DNA of 7,276 nt from Spirochaetaceae bacterium. GTDB lineage: Bacteria > Spirochaetota > Spirochaetia > JABEVK01. A program made the position numbers and the translations under genes. The first letter of the stretch is position 1; every line of letters starts with the position of its first letter. Shown here piece after piece: positions 1 to 6,434 of the stretch. The stretch is taken from NCBI GenBank assembly GCA_023265735.1, contig JAHFSN010000093.1:1-7276 (forward strand). The letters run 5' to 3'. Under the pieces are notes generated by a model. The model worked only from the letters and a program-made list of their open reading frames with translations, did no database searches and had not been told where the DNA came from.

Positions 1-1550
1 ATGGAGCGCTCTTCCCCGCCTCGGCCACCACGGGCTCGGGAACCACTGTAACCACGGTCACGGTGAAGAACCAGGCGACCTCATTCTTTACCCTGTACAA
101 TCCGGGGGCGACGAGCCAGTCCTTTTCGTTCACGATCAATGCCGCGCCGGCCACCTTGCCCCGCTGGGCCCAGTCGAGCTCGGGCTTCAGCAGCGCCCAG
201 TTCAATGCGGTGGCCATCGATAGCTCGGGAAACAGTTACGCGGTGGGGTACATCAATGGATCGGCGACCTTCATTTTCGGGAGCCAGACCGTCAACGGGA
301 CGGCGACAAGTGCGAACAACGTCGTCATCGTGAAGTACGATTCTTCGGGGAACGCGGTTTGGGCCAGGAGCGGCGGGGCGTCCATCGGGACCAGCGTCTT
401 TAGCGCCGTGGCCGTCGATTCCAGTGGAAATATCTACGCGGCCGGGAGCCAAACCGGCACCTCGACCTTTACGTACGGGGGCGCTTCGGCGACAGGTGTG
501 GCCTCGTCGACCAACGCTCTCCTCGTGAAGTACGACAGCTCGGGAACTGTGATTTGGGCAAAAACCGTCGATGCCACGAGCTCCGGGATTTCGAGCACCG
601 CGTTCTACAGCGTGGCCGTCGATGGATCGGGGAACATCTACGCCGGCGGCGTCCAGGCCAGCAACTCGTCGATGAACTACGCCCCCTCGGCGGCCACGGC
701 AGCGGGGTATTCGTCCACTTTCAATAGCGCCGTCTTGGTCAGGTACGACTCCACGGGGCTTGCCCAGTGGGCTGTGACCGGGGGGAATATCAGCAGCAAC
801 TGCTCGTTCAACGCGCTGGCGGTGGATGGCGCGGGTTCCTCGGTCTATGCGGCGGGATACCAAAACGGGAACGGGACCTTCACCTACGGAAGCCAAACGG
901 TGGCCGGGTCCGATAGCGGCTTCGACAACGCCGTGCTGGTGAAGTACGGCTCGGGGGGAACAGCGCAGTGGGCCCGGAGCACCACGACGGGTGGCAACGG
1001 GGGCCGGTTTGTCGGCGCTGCCGTCGACGGGTCGGGAAACGTCTACGCGGCGGGCTATCAAACTGGTACCTCGCTGTTCACCTACGGTTCAGGGGTGGCC
1101 GCCACGGGAGGCGCGACCTCGATGAGCAACAGTGTCCTGGTCAAGTACGACCCGTCCGGGACGGCCCTGTGGGCCCAAGCGGTCGCCGGAACCGTGACCA
1201 GCCAGTTCAACAGCGTGAGCGTAGACTCGGGCGGGAACGTGTATACGGCAGGACTCCAGACCGGCACCTCGGCCTTCAGTTACGGCTCCGGCGTCAGTGC
1301 CACGGCGTCGGGCAGTTCCACCAACATTGCGTTGGTGAAGTACAACTCGGTCGGGGGCGCAGTTTGGGCCTTCACCTTGGCAGCCGGCACGGGGCTCAAC
1401 CAGTTCAACGGCGTGGCCGTGTCCAGCTTGGGCAAGGTCTCCGCGGCCGGCCTGCAGTATGGAACCTCCGCCTACGGCTTTGGAAATGGAGTGACAGCCA
1501 CGGGGAACTACTCCAGCTCGAATGCCATCGTCGTGCAGTATTCGCCGTAA
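1..1550 (+). CDS. SBBP-type beta-propeller repeat protein, 5' end cut off by the window
   Basis: The frame is open from the first complete codon (position 3) to TAA at 1548-1550, giving 515 residues. The first in-frame start-like codon, GTG at 63, lies inside an uninterrupted reading frame with no ribosome binding site, so the true start is probably upstream of the window. Residues before about position 165 form a Thr/Ser-rich beta-type stretch (FFTLYNPGATSQSFSF) that I do not recognise as a named domain. From there seven repeats of 61-71 residues follow, each opening with Trp-Ala and carrying a pattern like VAVDSSGNIYAAG, then Gly/Ser/Thr-rich strands, then LVKYDSSG. The tryptophan codons are at 165, 360, 555, 768, 969, 1170 and 1365. 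This matches SBBP-type propeller repeats, and seven blades would close one propeller. The composition suggests an exported or surface protein, but the signal sequence is not in view. Binding partner and function are unknown. It converges on the sugar operon with an 18-bp gap. Confidence 0.85.
   Translation, partial: GALFPASATTGSGTTVTTVTVKNQATSFFTLYNPGATSQSFSFTINAAPATLPRWAQSSSGFSSAQFNAVAIDSSGNSYAVGYINGSATFIFGSQTVNGTATSANNVVIVKYDSSGNAVWARSGGASIGTSVFSAVAVDSSGNIYAAGSQTGTSTFTYGGASATGVASSTNALLVKYDSSGTVIWAKTVDATSSGISSTAFYSVAVDGSGNIYAGGVQASNSSMNYAPSAATAAGYSSTFNSAVLVRYDSTGLAQWAVTGGNISSNCSFNALAVDGAGSSVYAAGYQNGNGTFTYGSQTVAGSDSGFDNAVLVKYGSGGTAQWARSTTTGGNGGRFVGAAVDGSGNVYAAGYQTGTSLFTYGSGVAATGGATSMSNSVLVKYDPSGTALWAQAVAGTVTSQFNSVSVDSGGNVYTAGLQTGTSAFSYGSGVSATASGSSTNIALVKYNSVGGAVWAFTLAAGTGLNQFNGVAVSSLGKVSAAGLQYGTSAYGFGNGVTATGNYSSSNAIVVQYSP
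165..1547 (+). repeat. Seven tandem SBBP-like blade repeats (protein level)
   Basis: Blades begin at the Trp codons 165, 360, 555, 768, 969, 1170 and 1365, so the steps are 65, 65, 71, 67, 67 and 65 codons, with a last blade of 61 residues running to the stop. Shared positions are the WA opening, the VAVD-S-GN-YAAG core, a YG or FG mid-strand and the closing LVKYDSSG. At DNA level the blades differ at many silent and non-silent positions, so the duplications are old rather than a recent unstable array. Blade 3 is longest (NSSMNYAPSAATAAGY insertion) and blade 7 is most diverged (VAVSSLGKVSAAG, VVQYSP at the end). Confidence 0.8.
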
Positions 1551-1568
1551 GGTTCTCGGTACCGTCCC

Positions 1569-2408
1569 CTACTCTTTCACGGCCCCGGCGGTGAGGCCCT
1601 TGATGAACTGCTTCGAGAGGAACAGATACAGCAGGATGATGGGCACCGACGCCGAGGTGAGGACGGCCAGGACCTTGTTCCAGTCGGTCTGGTACTGACC
1701 GAAGAGCCGGGTCACGCCGAGCATGAGCGTCCTCTGGTCGTCGCTGCGGATGAGGATGAGGGGGAACCAGAGGTCGTTCCACAGGTTCACCAGGTTGAAG
1801 ATGGCCACGGTGGCCAAGGCCGGCCGGATGAGCGGGACGATGACCTGGATGTAGATGCGTACGCTTCCGGCGCCGTCGATGCGTGCGGCGTTGAGAATTT
1901 CCTTGGGGACGGAGCGGATAAACTCCGTGAGGACGAACACTCCCATGGGCAGACCCATGGCGGCGTAGATGGGGAACAGTCCCCACAGCGAGTCCATAAG
2001 ACCCAGGTCCTTCACGAGGGACAGCAGGTTGATGCTGGCGATCCGGATAGGAATCATCATCCCCGCCAAAAACACCAGGAGCAGGTACCGGCTGGCCCGG
2101 CTGTTCCAGCTCACCAGGCCGTAGGCGGCCGTGGACGCAAGGAGGAGCACGCCCACGATCGAAACCGTGGTGATCATCAGGCTATTGAGGAAGTACGTGA
2201 GGAACGAACTACCCGTGACCAGCGACTGGTAGCCCTCAACGCTGACGGTGGGGGGCAGGCCGAAGGGGTCACGGAAGATGTCGAGGGACGGCTTGAAGGA
2301 GTTCACGACCATGACCCAGAGGGGCACCAGGACCACAAAGGTCCAGAAGCCCAACAGGACGTAGCCAGGGAGGTCGGCGGCGCGAAACCGGGGGCGGATC
2401 TGTTTCAT
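1569..2408 (-). CDS. Carbohydrate ABC transporter permease, MalG-like (CUT1)
   Basis: Inner-membrane permease of 279 residues, one half of the channel of a binding-protein-dependent sugar importer. The ATG at 2408 is preceded by GGGAG (2420-2416) with a 7-base spacer. It overlaps the TGA of the upstream permease as ATGA, so the two are probably translationally coupled. The open frame continues further upstream but only as a shadow of the MalF-like gene. Hydrophobic segments lie near residues 15-35, 72-99, 107-130, 140-162, 196-220 and 247-265. The cytoplasmic EAA loop, which docks on the ATPase, is at about 167-196 with a DGAG core (178-181) and a following P-x-x-x-P. The C-terminus KQFIKGLTAGAVKE is the classical MalG-type ending. 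The family is clear; the sugar transported is not determined by the sequence. Confidence 0.95.
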   Translation of the reverse strand: MKQIRPRFRAADLPGYVLLGFWTFVVLVPLWVMVVNSFKPSLDIFRDPFGLPPTVSVEGYQSLVTGSSFLTYFLNSLMITTVSIVGVLLLASTAAYGLVSWNSRASRYLLLVFLAGMMIPIRIASINLLSLVKDLGLMDSLWGLFPIYAAMGLPMGVFVLTEFIRSVPKEILNAARIDGAGSVRIYIQVIVPLIRPALATVAIFNLVNLWNDLWFPLILIRSDDQRTLMLGVTRLFGQYQTDWNKVLAVLTSASVPIILLYLFLSKQFIKGLTAGAVKE

Positions 2409-3337
2409 CGGCGGTCTCCCCGGGGCTCTCGGCTGAGGGCCTGCATGATGACCACCCCTGCCAGCAGGACGAGGAAGGTGATCGTGGAAACCGCGGCCCC
2501 CAGGCCCATGTCGGGGATGCCCACGGGGTGCTGCCCCGCTATCCCCGTTCGATAGAAGTATGTGCCCAGGATATCGGTGGAATAGGCCGGGGGACCGTTG
2601 GGGCCCGCCATGGCGAAGACCACGTCGAAGGCGTTGAAGTTGCCGGTGAAGGTCAGGATGGCGACCACCCCGATGATGGGGCGCAACAGGGGGAGTTTGA
2701 TGCGCCACAGCACCTGCGACGGCCGGGCCCCGTCGATCTCGGCGGCCTCAAAGTAGTCGTCGTTGATGCCCTGGATGGCGGCCAGGAAGATCATGGTGGG
2801 AATTCCCACCCACTGCCAGCTCGACACCAGGCTGATGACGAAGAGGGCCAGGTGCGATTCCCCCAACCATGGCAAGGCCCAATCTCCCAGACCCACTTCA
2901 CCCAAGATGATGTTGAGGGGCCCCCACTGCGGATTGAGGATGAGCTTCCACAGAAAGCCGGTGACCACGATGGCCAGGGTGGCCGGAATGAAAATCACGG
3001 TGCGGAAAAAGGGCTTCCCCCGGATGGTCTTGCGGGCCAGAAGCAGGGCAAACGCGAGGCCCAGGACATTCTGGACCAGCATATGAACGCAGAAGAAGAA
3101 GAGCGTGTTCTTGAAGGCCCCCAGGAACCGGGTCGACTCCTCGCCCCCGGCAAACAGTCGGACGTAGTTGTCGAACCCAATGAAGTTGTCGAGTTTGAAC
3201 CCCGTCCCCGTGTAGAAGCTGAGCCTCAGGGAATTGAACAGCGGCCAGGCCATGAAGACCAGGTACACCGCCAAGGCGGGAACGATCCACCACAACCACA
3301 CCAGATTTCGTTCCGTCTCAAGGGACTTTCCTTTCAC
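2405..3337 (-). CDS. Carbohydrate ABC transporter permease, MalF-like (CUT1)
   Basis: Inner-membrane permease of 310 residues and partner of the MalG-like protein. I place the start at GTG 3337 because AGGAG sits at 3349-3345 with a 7-base spacer; the upstream in-frame TTG at 3352 has no ribosome binding site and would itself overlap the AGGAG. The protein then begins MKGKSLETERN. Six hydrophobic segments are visible near 13-34, 77-101, 111-134, 164-188, 220-243 and 279-299. The EAA loop, EAAEIDGARPSQVLWRIKLP (197-216), is close to the family consensus and marks the ATPase docking site. It lacks the extra N-terminal helices and large periplasmic loop of E. coli MalF, as is normal for the roughly 300-residue UgpA/LacF-type members. 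It is the second gene of the operon, 74 bases after the binding-protein gene. Confidence 0.95.
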   Translation of the reverse strand: MKGKSLETERNLVWLWWIVPALAVYLVFMAWPLFNSLRLSFYTGTGFKLDNFIGFDNYVRLFAGGEESTRFLGAFKNTLFFFCVHMLVQNVLGLAFALLLARKTIRGKPFFRTVIFIPATLAIVVTGFLWKLILNPQWGPLNIILGEVGLGDWALPWLGESHLALFVISLVSSWQWVGIPTMIFLAAIQGINDDYFEAAEIDGARPSQVLWRIKLPLLRPIIGVVAILTFTGNFNAFDVVFAMAGPNGPPAYSTDILGTYFYRTGIAGQHPVGIPDMGLGAAVSTITFLVLLAGVVIMQALSREPRGDRR

Positions 3338-3344
3338 GCTGCGG

Positions 3345-3349
3345 CTCCT
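3345..3349 (-). promoter_or_regulatory. Ribosome binding site fixing the MalF-like start
   Basis: AGGAG on the minus strand, 7 bases before GTG 3337. It supports the GTG over the TTG at 3352, which would place this site inside the coding region. Confidence 0.7.
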
Positions 3350-3371
3350 CAAAGATGTGATACGGGAAATG

Positions 3372-3396
3372 TCCTCCGCCCCCCGGGGGCGGAGGA
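3372..3396 (-). promoter_or_regulatory. Strong inter-cistronic hairpin between binding-protein and permease genes
   Basis: A perfect inverted repeat: 12-base arms 3372-3383 and 3385-3396 around one central base (3384), almost all G and C (arm TCCTCCGCCCCC). With a realistic loop of 3-5 bases the stem is still 10-11 bp. In transcription order it begins 15 bases after the stop of the binding-protein gene and ends 34 bases before the MalF-like start. No T-run follows on the minus strand, so it is not a standard intrinsic terminator. A stem at this place in maltose-type operons is expected to protect the upstream mRNA from 3' exonucleases or to reduce read-through, giving more binding protein than permease; that role is inferred here. 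Confidence 0.7.
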
Positions 3397-3411
3397 GAAA
3401 GAACTGTCAGA

Positions 3412-4653
3412 TCAGGGCTTGTACCACTGGGCCAGTCCGGCGGCAAAGGCGTCGGCCGCGGCCTTGGGGGTGATTTCTCCCTTGAGCACCGCGATGGTGT
3501 TGTTCTGGAGCAGGTCGTAGCCCGAGGGCTTGCCGACCATCAGCTTGGGCCACACGAACCGGGCGTCCTGTCCGGCGCCGGTGTTGAACGACAGGAAGGT
3601 GTTGGCGTACTCATTGTCGAGTTTCACCGCATTCTTGCTCATGGGGAACACACCGATCAGGTTGTCGCCGATGGCCTTGGCGCCCTGGGGACCCGACAGC
3701 CAAGTGAGGAAGGTCTTGGCGGCCTCGATGTTCTTGCTGGCGGGGTTGATGGCGATGGCCGAATCAGGGTGGAACTCGACCACGGGCTTCTTGCCCTTGG
3801 CCGGCGGCGTGGAGAACACCGACCACTGGATGCCCTTAGCCTGGTCGATGAACTGGGGAACCGTCCAGCTGCCGTCGAAGTACATGGCGGCCTTGCCCAG
3901 GGCGAAGAGGGCGGCGGAGTCGTTGTAGGTCAAAGCCTCAAAGCCCTTGGGGAGGTAGGGAGCCAGGTCCTTGATCTGCTGGAACGCCCCCACGATGGCC
4001 GCGTCGTTGAAGGGACGCTTGCCGGACTCGTAGGCGAGACGGCCTTCGGAGCCGCCCACCGCCGACGGAAGAATGCTCATCATGACCACTTCGTTGATGT
4101 CCCACTGGTCGGCGACACCGTTGGCGAAGGGGGTGACTCCGGCCTTCTTCAGCTTGTCCGCGGCGGCAATGAGAGCCTCCCAGGTCTTGGGAACGGCGAT
4201 TCCGTACTTGGCGAAGATGTCCTTGTTGTAGTAGATGCCGTGGCTCACGGCGCCCAGGGGCATGGCGAAGACCTTTCCGTCGGGGGTGGTCCAGGCGGAC
4301 ACGGCCGAGGGAGTGAAGTTGCTCTTGATGGCCGGCAGGGAGGTCAGATCGAGTTCAAACCCGGCCTTGAAGAGCTCGGCGCCGGTGGCGTACGACCGGG
4401 CATAGAACAGGTCGGGGCCGTTGCCACTTTCAAGCTGCAGACGCAGGGTCGCGTTGTAGTCCGGAGGATTGGTGGGGTCGAACTTCACCTTGATATTCGG
4501 ATAGGTCTTGTTGAACGCCGCGATGATGTTGCTGATCTTTGCCACATCGTCGGTGCGCCACGAGCCCAAGGTCAGGTTCTGGCCGAACAGGGAACCGGCC
4601 GCCAGGAACAGGGCTACCGCCGCGATCCGGGAAACCATTCGTGTGATCTTCAT
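3412..4653 (-). CDS. Extracellular sugar-binding protein, family 1 (MalE/UgpB-like, CUT1)
   Basis: Periplasmic binding protein of 413 residues that captures a sugar or related ligand and delivers it to the two permeases encoded downstream. ATG 4653 has a good ribosome binding site (AAAGGAG, AGGAG at 4663-4659, 5-base spacer). The N-terminus shows two Arg/Lys positions, a hydrophobic core (IAAVALFLAAG) and a probable signal peptidase I site near residue 24 (SLFG-Q). There is no lipobox Cys, so it should be soluble in the periplasm. Family features include LTLGSWRTDD at the mature start, SGNGPDLFYA (76-85), MPLGAVSHGIYYNKDIF (131-147) with KYGIAVPKTWEA after it, and C-terminal NIEAAKTFLTWLSGPQGAKA. 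Length is normal for the family. It is the first gene of the sugar operon, divergent from the amino-acid operon. Ligand identity cannot be called from these motifs. Confidence 0.95.
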   Translation of the reverse strand: MKITRMVSRIAAVALFLAAGSLFGQNLTLGSWRTDDVAKISNIIAAFNKTYPNIKVKFDPTNPPDYNATLRLQLESGNGPDLFYARSYATGAELFKAGFELDLTSLPAIKSNFTPSAVSAWTTPDGKVFAMPLGAVSHGIYYNKDIFAKYGIAVPKTWEALIAAADKLKKAGVTPFANGVADQWDINEVVMMSILPSAVGGSEGRLAYESGKRPFNDAAIVGAFQQIKDLAPYLPKGFEALTYNDSAALFALGKAAMYFDGSWTVPQFIDQAKGIQWSVFSTPPAKGKKPVVEFHPDSAIAINPASKNIEAAKTFLTWLSGPQGAKAIGDNLIGVFPMSKNAVKLDNEYANTFLSFNTGAGQDARFVWPKLMVGKPSGYDLLQNNTIAVLKGEITPKAAADAFAAGLAQWYKP

Positions 4654-4738
4654 GGAAACTCCTTTTCTGAGAGATAGGAGCAGAATGCCCCGGGCCGTCG
4701 CCCCAGGGAAGGGTTAAGGGTACCGACTTTGTCCTCGA

Positions 4739-4767
4739 TTTGTACCAAACCGCCGAGGTACATCGAA
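4739..4767 (-). promoter_or_regulatory. Candidate promoter for the sugar import operon
   Basis: On the minus strand TACAAA (4744-4739) could act as a -10 box and has an extended TGG just before it (4747-4745). The hexamer 17 bases upstream, TTCGAT (4767-4762), is a poor -35 box. The predicted start would leave a leader of roughly 80 bases before ATG 4653. The match is weak and a regulator-dependent promoter is likely if this is correct. Confidence 0.3.
4741..4762. promoter_or_regulatory. Operator-like dyad TGTACC-N10-GGTACA
   Basis: Perfect 6-base arms (4741-4746 and 4757-4762) are separated by 10 bases, a 22-bp dyad of the size bound by many dimeric repressors. Outside the arms the symmetry continues loosely: CGAT at 4736-4739 mirrors ATCG at 4762-4765, offset by two bases. 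It overlaps the proposed -10 and extended -10 bases of the minus-strand promoter, a position that would suit repression of the sugar operon. The binding protein is unknown and no regulator of an obvious sugar-repressor family is in the window. Confidence 0.4.
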
Positions 4768-4798
4768 TTTCCTACGATCTGGTAGGGACGCAAGGGAC

Positions 4799-4828
4799 TT
4801 GTCGGCAGGATGGTCGGCTTGCTAGAAT
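4799..4828 (+). promoter_or_regulatory. Promoter for the amino-acid import operon (extended -10)
   Basis: TTGTCG (4799-4804) as -35 and TAGAAT (4823-4828) as -10, 18 bases apart, with TGC immediately before the -10 hexamer. TAGAAT differs from TATAAT at one base. A start near 4835 would give a leader of about 28 bases containing the AGGAG (4852-4856) that serves ATG 4863. Confidence 0.6.
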
Positions 4829-4862
4829 CCAACCTGCCTCAAATTTCCCCTAGGAGCGTCGT

Positions 4863-5639
4863 ATGAAGAAGTTACTCGTAATCCTGGCTTTTGTCGGCCT
4901 GATCACCGCAGGATGGGCCCAGAGCCTCCCCGATCTCAAGGGCAGAACCATCGTGGCCGTCACCGAAAACGCCTACCTCCCCCTGAATTTTGCCGACCCG
5001 AAAACTGGTCAAGGGATAGGCTGGGAGTACGATGCCGTCAATGAGATCGCCAAACGGCTGAACGCCAAGGTGCAATGGAAGACCACGAGCTGGGACACGA
5101 TGATCCAGGCGGTCCGCGACGGGCAATTTGACGTCGGCATGGACGGGATTTCGATCACCGACGAACGGAAGAAGCAGGTGGACTTCTCGGACCCGTACAT
5201 GCTGTCGCAGCAGTACATGCTGGTGAGCGCCAAGGAGGCCCGGTTCTCCGACGTGAAATCGTTCGCGGCCAACCCCAAGCTCCTCGTCGGCGCCCAGTCG
5301 GGGACCACCAACTTCTACACCGCCGTTGACGCCCTGGGCGGCGACGACAAGAACCCGCGGATCAAGCTCTTCGAAACCTTCGGCGCCTCGGTTCAGGCCC
5401 TGAAGGCGGGCGACGTCGACATGGTGTTCATGGACGCCGCGTCGAGCAAGGGGTTCATCGGGGCCAACCCCGGCCAATTCAAGACCGTGGGCGACCCCAT
5501 CGGCAACGACGAATTCGGGTTCATCTTTAAGCCCAAGAGTGATCTGACTGCCCCCTTCAACGCCGCCATCGCCGCGATGAAGAAGGATGGGACCTTCGAC
5601 AGACTCAATATGAAGTGGTTCGTCGACTACAAGCCTTGA
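4863..5639 (+). CDS. Amino-acid ABC transporter substrate-binding protein, family 3 (HisJ/GlnH-like)
   Basis: Periplasmic binding protein of 258 residues for a polar amino acid. ATG 4863 follows AGGAG (4852-4856) with a 6-base spacer. The signal peptide is short and clear: MKK, hydrophobic LLVILAFVGLITAG, then a signal peptidase I site WA-Q after residue 19; no lipobox Cys. The mature part starts with the usual first strand (RTIVAVTENAYLPLNF, 28-43). The family signature DGISITDERKKQVDFSDPY (94-112) includes Arg102, which in HisJ/GlnH-type proteins holds the ligand alpha-carboxylate. Asp191 in DMVFMDAAS matches the aspartate that binds the alpha-amino group, and SGTTNF (146-151) fits the phosphate-loop-like segment. 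These residues indicate an alpha-amino acid ligand; which one is not decided. It is the first gene of the operon and overlaps the permease gene. Confidence 0.95.
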   Translation: MKKLLVILAFVGLITAGWAQSLPDLKGRTIVAVTENAYLPLNFADPKTGQGIGWEYDAVNEIAKRLNAKVQWKTTSWDTMIQAVRDGQFDVGMDGISITDERKKQVDFSDPYMLSQQYMLVSAKEARFSDVKSFAANPKLLVGAQSGTTNFYTAVDALGGDDKNPRIKLFETFGASVQALKAGDVDMVFMDAASSKGFIGANPGQFKTVGDPIGNDEFGFIFKPKSDLTAPFNAAIAAMKKDGTFDRLNMKWFVDYKP

Positions 5640-6427
5640 TCCGGACCCTAGCCAAGATCCCGTGGTGGCTGGCCGCCCTGGTCGGCCTCGGCACGGTGGC
5701 GGTCTTCTCGATCTTCACGGCCCCGGGATACGCTGCCATCTTCGCGGCCATCGGGTCGGGGCTGGGAGTGACCCTGTCCGTCTCGCTGATCGCCTACGCC
5801 GCCTCCATCCTCCTCGGCCTGCTCCTCGGACTGGCCCGTACCTCCGGGTTCCGACCGGCCCGGGAGGCGGCGACGTTTTATATCGAGCTGGTCCGGGGTC
5901 TCCCGATGATCGTCATCCTCTACTACATCGCCTTTGTCGGGGCCCCGGCCCTGGCGGGGGCCCTGAACTGGCTGGGCTCGCCGCTCATCTCGTGGGGATG
6001 GATCGAAGGGTTCAAGGCCCGGGACTTCGACTTTGCCACCAGGGCGGTAATTGCCCTGACCTTGGGCTACTCGGCGTTTATCGCCGAGATCTTTCGGGCC
6101 GGAATCGAAAGCGTGGACCAGGGACAGGGCGAGGCGTCGGCGGCCTTGGGCCTGTCCAAGGGTCAGACCATGGTCTTCATCGTCCTCCCTCAGGCCTTCA
6201 AGAATGTCTTGCCGGCCCTGGCGAACGAGTTCGTTGCCATCGTGAAAGACTCGTCGCTGGTCTCGGTGCTGGGCGTCCAGGACATTACTCAGCTCGGCAA
6301 GGTCTACTCGGCGTCGACCTTCCAGTTCTTCGAAACCTACAACGTCGTCGCCTTTTTCTACCTCTGCCTGACCGTCAGCCTGAGTCTTCTGGTCCGAAGG
6401 CTGGAAACCCGGTTGAAACGGACGTAG
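5615..6427 (+). CDS. Amino-acid ABC transporter permease (HisM/GlnP-like, PAAT)
   Basis: Inner-membrane permease of up to 270 residues that takes the amino acid from the preceding binding protein. The longest start is GTG 5615, overlapping the binding-protein gene by 25 bases. A second in-frame start, TTG 5636, would give a TTGA 4-base overlap and 263 residues. Neither has a visible Shine-Dalgarno, so translational coupling is likely and the start is uncertain. Motifs: ELVRGLPMIVILYY (91-104), the conserved segment near the second transmembrane unit, and the EAA loop in 158-195 with EASAALGLSKGQ (173-184) followed by LPQAF. NEFVAIVKDSSLVSVLG (204-220) is also typical. An extra hydrophobic helix near 18-35 and a Gly/Trp-rich stretch at 109-135 make it longer than the usual 220-230 residues. 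No ATPase gene follows; the TAG is 7 bases from the stop of the convergent regulator. Confidence 0.93.
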   Translation: MVRRLQALIRTLAKIPWWLAALVGLGTVAVFSIFTAPGYAAIFAAIGSGLGVTLSVSLIAYAASILLGLLLGLARTSGFRPAREAATFYIELVRGLPMIVILYYIAFVGAPALAGALNWLGSPLISWGWIEGFKARDFDFATRAVIALTLGYSAFIAEIFRAGIESVDQGQGEASAALGLSKGQTMVFIVLPQAFKNVLPALANEFVAIVKDSSLVSVLGVQDITQLGKVYSASTFQFFETYNVVAFFYLCLTVSLSLLVRRLETRLKRT

Positions 6428-6434
6428 CGTCTCG

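Larger units (their letters stand above)
4654..4862. promoter_or_regulatory. Divergent intergenic control region between sugar and amino-acid import operons
   Basis: 209 bp separate the two outward-reading ATGs. No convincing gene lies inside: the only frame of note, about 60 codons on the minus strand across 4650-4832, has no ribosome binding site and simply reads through the leader. The region holds an extended -10 promoter for the plus-strand operon, a weaker candidate for the minus-strand operon, a TGTACC/GGTACA dyad and a small CCTAC-N6-GTAGG inverted repeat (4771-4786). It has more A/T-rich patches than the flanking genes, as expected for promoter DNA. Confidence 0.8.

Noticed and set aside
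81..1061. Long minus-strand open frame (326 codons) opposite the propeller gene
   Set aside because: It is rich in Arg, Gly, Pro and His with no domain pattern, has no ribosome binding site, and lies opposite seven clear repeats. It is a by-product of high GC codon use.
1551..1568. Terminator between the propeller gene and the sugar operon
   Set aside because: Only 18 bp separate the stops, with no stem-loop and T-run. The 7 bp at 6428-6434 likewise hold no terminator.
2409..2708. 100-residue upstream extension of the MalG-like permease
   Set aside because: The extension is Arg/His/Pro/Gly-rich and antifamily, and it lies in another frame of the MalF-like gene. ATG 2408 has a ribosome binding site and an ATGA overlap.
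2528..3520. Plus-strand open frame of 330 codons across the sugar permease region
   Set aside because: It is antisense to the MalF-like gene, runs through the inter-cistronic hairpin and into the binding-protein gene, and its product is low-complexity Gly/Gln/Pro/Asp-rich sequence.
3769..4677. Plus-strand open frame of 302 codons opposite the sugar-binding protein
   Set aside because: It is a Gly/Val-rich shadow of a recognisable family 1 binding protein; no start signal.
4771..4786. CCTAC-N6-GTAGG inverted repeat in the control region as a second operator
   Set aside because: Five-base arms are too short to support a separate call; noted only as part of the control region.
4650..4832. Possible 60-codon leader peptide gene on the minus strand before the sugar-binding protein
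   Set aside because: No ribosome binding site, no run of a single amino acid codon that would suggest attenuation, and it would begin upstream of the proposed promoter.
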